Assembly: GCF_022965805.1 (NCBI RefSeq)
Contig: NC_133101.1
Coordinates: forward strand, 50,796,342 to 50,860,341
Direction of reading: 5' to 3'
Length of the DNA: 64,000 bases
Source of the DNA: Primulina eburnea
Lineage: Eukaryota > Streptophyta > Magnoliopsida > Lamiales > Gesneriaceae
Numbering within the stretch: position 1 is the first letter of the stretch; each line of letters opens with the position of its first letter. Of this stretch, positions 58,556 through 64,000 are shown one piece after another. The position numbers were made by a program, and so were the translations under genes. The notes beneath the pieces were generated by a model, which saw nothing but the letters and a program-made list of their open reading frames with translations, was not told the DNA's origin and ran no database searches.

Positions 58556-60577
58556 CATACCAACTTCTGGAATCGGGATCCCTAGACTAGGATTGAGTCT
58601 AGTCTGAATTATGTAGCTACGAGTATTGTTGACAGCGTGCTATTGATTATGTTTCAGATTTGTTACATAGGATTGTTACCTGATTACATGCTTTATATTT
58701 GTTATATGATTGCATGTTTCATTGATTTATACTGGGAGTTATTCTCACCGGTTTATCCGGCTGTTGTCTTGTCTGTATGTGTACTTGACAACAGGTGGGA
58801 CAGGATAAGGGTCAGGAAGAGAACGAGGCTGGACTAGATAGCGTGGAGATCCGGGCTTCAGAAGCAACTTAGGATTCAGTACTGATATGTAATTGAACCT
58901 AGTTGGAGTATTGTAGATCATACAATAATTATATGTATGTTTAATATGTAATTTGAATTTAATTACATTACGTTTCCGCTTTGCATTTAAAAAAAAAAAA
59001 TTTTAGACCCTGTTTTACTAATTGATTAATTAGTCCCAATGATGATTAAGAACTTGATTAGCGTCCGGATCCCCACAGTATTTCTTTGAAGGTATTCGCC
59101 AAATTCTATGGTTGAACCCTGATTGGCTATGAAATTATCTCGTTCTTCAAAATCCCACATTGATATTGCATGACCTTCGTCCTCAACAATCATGTTGTGT
59201 AAGATAATGCATGTGTAGATGATTTCTTTGCATTTATCCATAAATCAATGTCTCCCTGGGCCTCTTATAATTGCCCAACGAGCTTGAACAACCCCAAATG
59301 CCCGTTCAACATCTTTTCTTGCAGCCTCTTGTCTTTCTTTGAATTTTATTCTTTTGGGATCCTGAGGGCATGAAAAACTCTTCACGAAAGTGGCCCATTC
59401 CGGGTATATACCATCTGTTAAGTAGTATCCTTTAGTATATTGTGTACCATTCACAAGAAAATTAACATCCGGTGCATTTCCTTTCAAGACGTCATTAAAA
59501 AGAGGCGACTCGTTAAGGACATTGATGTCATTACGAGACCCAGCCACTCCAAAAAACGTGCCATATCCACAAGTCGGCTGATGCAACTGCCTCGAGCACA
59601 ATTGTTGGGTAGCCATGATCGCCTCGAGTGTACTGGGCTCTCCATGCGACCGGACAATTTTTCCAAGCCCAATGCATGCAATCAAGGCTTCCTAACATGC
59701 CAGGAAAACCATGTCTTTGCTCATGCATTTCAAGCAAACGAGCGATGTCGGTTGCGTTGGGTTTTCTTAAGTACACACGCCCATATATTTGCATAACATA
59801 TTGACAAAAGTTGGACAAGCACTCAAGTGCAGTTGTTTCACCCATCCTTAGATACTCGTCCAATTGGTCGGCTGGGCCTCCATAAGCTAGTTGGCGGATA
59901 GCCGCCGTGCATTTCTGAAGTGGTGATAAGCATTTTCTTCTCGCAGCATCTTCTCTCCATTTAAAATATCCATCTGGATGATTTTGCAAATCAGTGGCTA
60001 TGCGTAAAAACAGCTCCTTTCTCATTCGGAATCGTCGTCGGAACATGTCATCGGTATAAACCGGCTCAATAGAGAAATAATAATTAACAAGTTGAATGTG
60101 CCCAGCTACACGCTCTCTGTTAATTGATCGTCTTCTTTGTGCATTTCCGTAAGAAGTATGAATGAATTCAGCCGCTCTATGTTGATTATGCAATATCGTC
60201 ATGGAATAATTCTTCACCAGGATCCGACGTTGTATCTTCTGGAATGTTTTCTCTGTTATTTTGAGTAGGATCTTGAGACATTTTGGAACAAATGAATAGT
60301 TGAGTATAAGAGAGAATGCAGACTGGATGTATTGTGAAGAATAATGAATGATTCATTTCCTACTTATATACATTTTTGTAACGGCTATTTCGTAACGGCT
60401 AGTTGGTAACGGCTGTTTCGTAACGGCTAGTTGGTAATAGCTATTTTGTAACGGCTAGTTCATACTTTTATCCACACATATATATCTGTGTACGTATGTA
60501 TGTATATGTTTAATATATACTATAGATCATTCACAAATTAATACATTATTTAAAAATAGAAATTTTAAATCACATTA

Positions 60578-60775
60578 CATGTTCAATCTTTTTAAAAACA
60601 TAAATTGCAAACCACAAACATAATAAAAACACACTAAAATACATGATTTAATAAACACAAATTTCAAACCACACACATAATAAAAGCACACTAAAATACA
60701 TGATTTAAAAAAATAAATTGCAACCACACACATAATAAAATACATGACATCAAATAGGAATTTCAAACCACATCA
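60578..60775. repeat. About three tandem ~65-bp AT-rich units beside the Harbinger second gene
   Basis: Units share CAAACCACACACATAATAAAA followed by AAAATACATGAT. The bases encoding the end of the upstream ORF (ATGTTCAATCTTTTT) occur at both sides of the array (near 60578 and 60777), so the array arose by duplication that included the stop region. Confidence 0.75.
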
Positions 60776-61981
60776 CATGTTCAATCTTTTTTTGAGCTGG
60801 TCACATATCGCTAGATGGTTATAAAGTTGTTCATCTGTCATACCTCGAGTGTCCATTACGAGTAGTTTATGAGCTTGAATGATTTGATCCACTTTCTTGT
60901 TGTTATTATATTCCTCCATCTGTGTTACTGACTGTTGCATAGCCTCGGTAATTTGATCAACATGGGTCACTCTTTCTTTGCCTTTATTTTTTGTGGCCTT
61001 ATGTCCCATAGGGCGAGATCGGGCTTCATTGTACTCTGTATCAACACTTGGTGTAGCATTAGACGAGTCAGTATGTGCACCTGATGATTCAGATGTCCTT
61101 GCCTTCTTCGCAGACCGGTGTCATGAGGATTGAGGCGCATACATAGGACTATCTTTAACTATCCTCCACACGTGTTCATATTGAAAAGTAGATTTGAAAA
61201 TATTCTTGTATTCTTCATGAGCTCGCATCATCAAATCCTCGTCACTCCATCCACTTGGCCGATCCGTGTACCATTTATTGTAAATTCCATTATATCTATT
61301 CACGATCCTTTTCACCGCAGCCCGGTTTGCTTTGGCTTTCTCCGCAGTCCTTTTTTTTTTTTTTTATTTCTTGTCTCGATTGGTATTGTAGTATTCTACA
61401 ACGCGTTTCCAAAAAGACTCACTCTTCTGGGCATTACCAATGGTTGGGTCTTCGCTCATCATTTTGTATGTTGCTGCAAGGAGCTTATCATCTGCTACTG
61501 TCCACGCTGTCCGCTTGCCACGATCTCCATCTGAATCTTGACCTGTCTCGCTTGCCTGATTGATAATAATATTTTCAAGTCCTATTTGGGACGAGAAAGG
61601 AGGAAATTGTGAATTTCGGAATTCATAAGGTGCTTCTAGCCTTTTATCACTGTCACTTGCATCAACACTAGCCCTTCTCGATTCAGTTGATTGAAGCCCC
61701 GGTGATCGAAGAGGATTAATTCCATGGGATGGAGCTTGTACCAAATACTGGCTACTCTGCCAATATTCTGGGGGACATGTATTCCACGGAGCTAGAGGGG
61801 CGTTCAAAAAATATGGTGGTGGATATGGAAAATGTTGCAAATTCTGTGGGTGTTGAGTAAGAAATGGAAATGGAGGATGTTGGACACTCGGACGAACTCG
61901 AGAATTTTCTCCACTTGAACTTTCATCGATATTTGGAGAGTTCAAAAAATCCCTAAAAAAATTACTGGAATTATTATCCAT
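60773..61981 (-). pseudogene. Harbinger second gene: Myb/SANT-like protein, broken
   Basis: A 205-codon stretch from ATG at 61981 has a Pro/Ser-rich N-terminus. A SANT/trihelix-like helix region then follows (RTAWTVADDKLLAATYKMM, FWKRVVEYYN). An A15 run at about 61350-61366 shifts it out of frame. It continues at 61315-61121 (RYNGIYNKWYTDRPSG, FKSTFQYEHVWRIVKDSP) and, after another break near 61120, ends in a Lys/Gln-rich tail at 61009-60773 (MGHKATKNKGK). In PIF/Harbinger elements this protein helps the transposase bind DNA and enter the nucleus. Confidence 0.78.
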
Positions 61982-62250
61982 TCCAAAAAAAATTTGTATG
62001 TAATTTTTTTTTTGTGAGAGAAATATTTTTATAAGATGTTAAAACTATGAATTTTAATTTCTTACAAATTTATGTATTTATAGAATAAAATTTGAACGTT
62101 GGGTAACGTTCAAAACCCAACGTTCAAAATATTCAAACGTTTGAAAAATAGTGAAAGTTGTGCACAATTCATATCCTATATATATGTAATTATTTATATC
62201 ATTATTAAATATAATTAAAAAATATTAAAAAACAAAAAAAAAAGTAAAGT

Positions 62251-62485
62251 AGAAACCTGCAGCGTGATTCACGCTGCAGGTTTCTCTCACACGCACGTGC
62301 ATTGCACGCGCGTGTAACTCACGCTGGCTTGATTAAATTAAAAAAAAAAAAAGTAATACCCGGTTACAATTTTGTAACCGGGTATTTGAATAGGACAAAT
62401 ATTCAGCATCCACAATGGTGGATATTTGGATAGCCGAAATATTTTGATGACATGGCTACCCAAATATCCACCATTGTGGATGCTC
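62251..62485. repeat. Four consecutive hairpins at the right Harbinger end
   Basis: In order: a perfect 35-bp palindrome with 17-bp arms (62251-62285, AGAAACCTGCAGCGTGA arm); an ACACGCACGTGCA / TGCACGCGCGTGT inverted repeat (about 62289-62315); a 15-bp-arm hairpin (62355-62386, AATACCCGGTTACAA arm); and a long inverted copy of the terminal repeat (AGCATCCACAATGGTGG, about 62406-62485). The last one places two inverted copies of the terminus at one end. Confidence 0.88.
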
Positions 62486-62488
62486 TAA

Positions 62489-63098
62489 GTATAACGCCAA
62501 ATTGTATTATTTTAATAATAATAATAATAATTGAATGACATAGAGTTGGTTCTCGATAGATATTGGGGTTAAAGATGAAGGGACAAGATTACATCCACTC
62601 GACATTTTTCATAGGAGTTGTTTCCAGAAAGTTCTTTATTAACTGAATAGTATTGCCTCCAAAAGGTGTAAAACTCATATATTAAATTAAAAGCCTTTTA
62701 TAATGTAGTATATTTTAAGGATAAAACCTCTGGATCGATTTGATTTATATCTATAATGAAAAACAATATTTTTTATATAAAAATTTATATTTTTTATAAG
62801 TTAATTGAGTCAAAAATCTTTCACACAAAACTAACATTTAAGACAGTTTTATAAAAAAAATATTGTTTTTAAAACCAAATAACTATTAAAAAAATTAGGT
62901 ACAATTGTCATACGTCTTATTTTTTAAAATAAAAGATTTTAAAATTTCATTAATTTTGTATAAGAGTTATGTGTTTTTGGGGGTCATAATATGTTAAATG
63001 TTGTTTCCCTACTTTATCGGAAGTTGCAAAATTATAATAAAATTTTAATTTGGATTAATTTGGTTATTTTATTACACCATTAATAAAACAATTATTAT
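62489..63098. other. AT-rich spacer, no gene seen
   Basis: Contains a short AAT repeat near 62513-62532 and otherwise plain AT-rich sequence. Nothing was recognised. Confidence 0.6.
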
Positions 63099-63103
63099 AG
63101 TAA

Positions 63104-63937
63104 TGATGTCACGGGTAATGATTAATGCCCGGGATGACCCAGGCTCTGGAATCCTGTTCGTTGAAGGTGCCCGAGTCAGAAGGATGGATTGCTCTCGGGT
63201 CAATAAAGCGACAAATGGGATCGACACTCGAGTCATAGGATTGCTCGGGTCAAGGAGAATACGATTTGAAGAAACCATGGAGGGGCCAGTCAGTCAAGAG
63301 GTCAGGCCATGGAAGCGCCCGGGACATTGTATACCCGGGGCCTTAGGAAGTCTCCCGAGAAACGCCCTACCCAGACCACTTCGATATGAGTGCCGCATTT
63401 AAATGCGCCGACATAATAGGGTGTGTGCGGTCAACCTATCTCTGACATTAATATACATGGTTGAAAAAATCAGGTGGGCTGGATGTGACTAGTATGAGAT
63501 TTGACGTGCCAGAATAATAGGGTATAATCAGCCACCCTACTATAAATAATGATCAGCACAAAGAACGAGGTCATCATTACATCCTCTACTATAAATACCA
63601 GGTTTTCTCCTTGCATTTACTCTCTATTCACACATTGAATGCTCTCATTTATTGTGCATTTACTACTCTTCTTCCACACCAATCTCACAACCATCACTTG
63701 GTTACATTGGTTTCTTGCTTGAGCTCCTCACTGACTTAAGCATCGGAGTGGTCACGCTGGACACCCCTCCGACACCCATTCACGTGGTTACTTTCTTGTT
63801 CGCAGATCTTTCAAATCGCCCAGGGAGGAAAGAAGTTCAATCCAGACGTACAACTCATATTTCCTTCAATATATTGATAGCAAACCCGATAGAGTGCCCG
63901 ACTCGACTCATCCTTTTCACCTGCGCGCGTTGCATCA
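63104..63937 (+). mobile_element. Solo LTR (gypsy, Tat-like by U5 text)
   Basis: 834 bp, TGATGTCACGGG to GTTGCATCA, with TGATG/CATCA inverted ends. It is flanked by AGTAA (63099-63103) and AGTAG (63938-63942), one base different. It has two CTACTATAAATA boxes about 50 bp apart. Downstream is ACTTAAGCATCGGAGTGG, a U5-type text I associate with Tat/Athila-group LTRs. No internal region follows. The frames at 63103-63402 and 63652-63942 are incidental. Confidence 0.7.
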
Positions 63938-64000
63938 AGTAGGGATGGGTCTCTTAAAATTTTCATTAATATTTTATAATTTTATAATGTAATTATTTGT

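Larger units (their letters stand above)
56801..59077 (+). mobile_element. Solo gypsy-type LTR inserted in the Harbinger transposase
   Basis: 2,277 bp, TGTAATGCCCGG to CGGATCCCCACA, flanked by an exact GTATT duplication (56796-56800 and 59078-59082). Its right third is clearly homologous to the LTR of the 5666-13355 element (for example GACAACAGGTGG, ATAGCGTGGAGATCCGGGCT). It is therefore a related family in the opposite orientation. It carries three GC hairpins, a TA repeat and a 51-bp minisatellite. Confidence 0.93.
56711..60281 (-). pseudogene. Harbinger transposase, broken and split by a solo LTR
   Basis: From ATG at 60281 (MSQDPTQNN) the frame shifts near 60190 into a 228-codon stretch with the first catalytic Asp (GSLDCMHW). 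It shifts again at a T run near 59545 into the piece carrying the second Asp (GSRNDINVLNESP) and the Glu (KDVERAFGVVQARWAI). A TGG-to-TGA change near 59250 adds a stop before the CIILHNMIVEDEG block. The last codons are separated by the solo LTR at 56801-59077 and continue at 56800-56711 to a TGA. This is the DDE_Tnp_4-type nuclease. In the family it cuts the element at its TIRs with 3-bp TWA target sites. This copy is inactive. Confidence 0.88.
56360..62485 (-). mobile_element. PIF/Harbinger DNA transposon with two broken genes
   Basis: It contains a DDE transposase remnant and a Myb/SANT-like second gene, the pairing typical of plant PIF/Harbinger elements. The right end reads inward GAGCATCCACAATGG after TAA. 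The left end (56360) reads GGCCATCCAG after TTA, followed by subterminal text (ATATTTG, GGGTG, CCACATCATCA, AAATATTTC) that parallels the right end (ATATTTGGGTAGC, ATGTCATCA, AAATATTTC). The left terminus is degenerate, so that boundary is tentative. A 2.3-kb solo LTR is inserted in the transposase. Confidence 0.72.

Noticed and set aside
63103..63942. Two plus-strand frames near the window end
   Set aside because: They coincide with a solo LTR that has matching ends and near-matching target duplication.

Overview
This window is plant nuclear DNA, very rich in transposable elements. It carries spliced introns, plant LTR retrotransposons of both the Ty1/copia and Ty3/gypsy types, tRNA-iMet primer-binding sites and a PIF/Harbinger transposon, and nothing prokaryotic. 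The long third ORF of the two large copia elements resembles proteins I recall from Gesneriaceae and related Lamiales, so that clade is a tentative guess. I see one ordinary host gene, a six-exon J-domain (DnaJ) co-chaperone gene at 53479-56086 on the minus strand. Almost everything else is mobile DNA or unrecognised AT-rich spacer.

Layout: 1-3566 is the decayed 3' part of a Ty1/copia element ending in a short LTR. 5549-15447 is a solo gypsy-type LTR (target duplication ACTGT) split by a young gypsy element at 5666-13355 (target duplication CCACC), which has an intact gag but a ruined pol. 17153-27356 is a three-level nest: a non-autonomous sirevirus-like element (CATTA/CACTA), a second one inserted in its 5' LTR (AAGTG), and a large solo LTR inside that (GATGA/GATGC). 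The nest sits in the second copy of a ~630-bp dispersed repeat whose uninterrupted copy is at 4230-4855.

From about 28.5 to 39.1 kb (plus strand) and from 42.8 to 53.4 kb (minus strand) lie two large sirevirus-like copia elements, called B and C here. Each has gag-pol, then an antisense ORF, then a third sense ORF. B is interrupted by a solo LTR at 37579-38938 (ACTTA) and ends in another LTR fragment. C has lost the outer 262 bp of its 5' LTR and abuts the 3' end of the DnaJ gene. 56360-62485 is a PIF/Harbinger element with both genes in broken form; its transposase is split by a 2.3-kb solo gypsy LTR (GTATT). 63104-63937 is a further solo LTR.

The most interesting signal is in B and C. Both keep an intact 138/139-codon antisense gene with a TATA box about 55 bp upstream of its ATG. 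It diverges from the third sense ORF across a 601- or 603-bp intergenic region holding G-box palindromes, although gag and pol in both copies are full of stops and frameshifts. Other points of interest are GC-rich palindrome arrays and in-phase minisatellites in gypsy LTRs, a hairpin cluster at one Harbinger end, and a one-base frameshift in exon 2 of the host gene.
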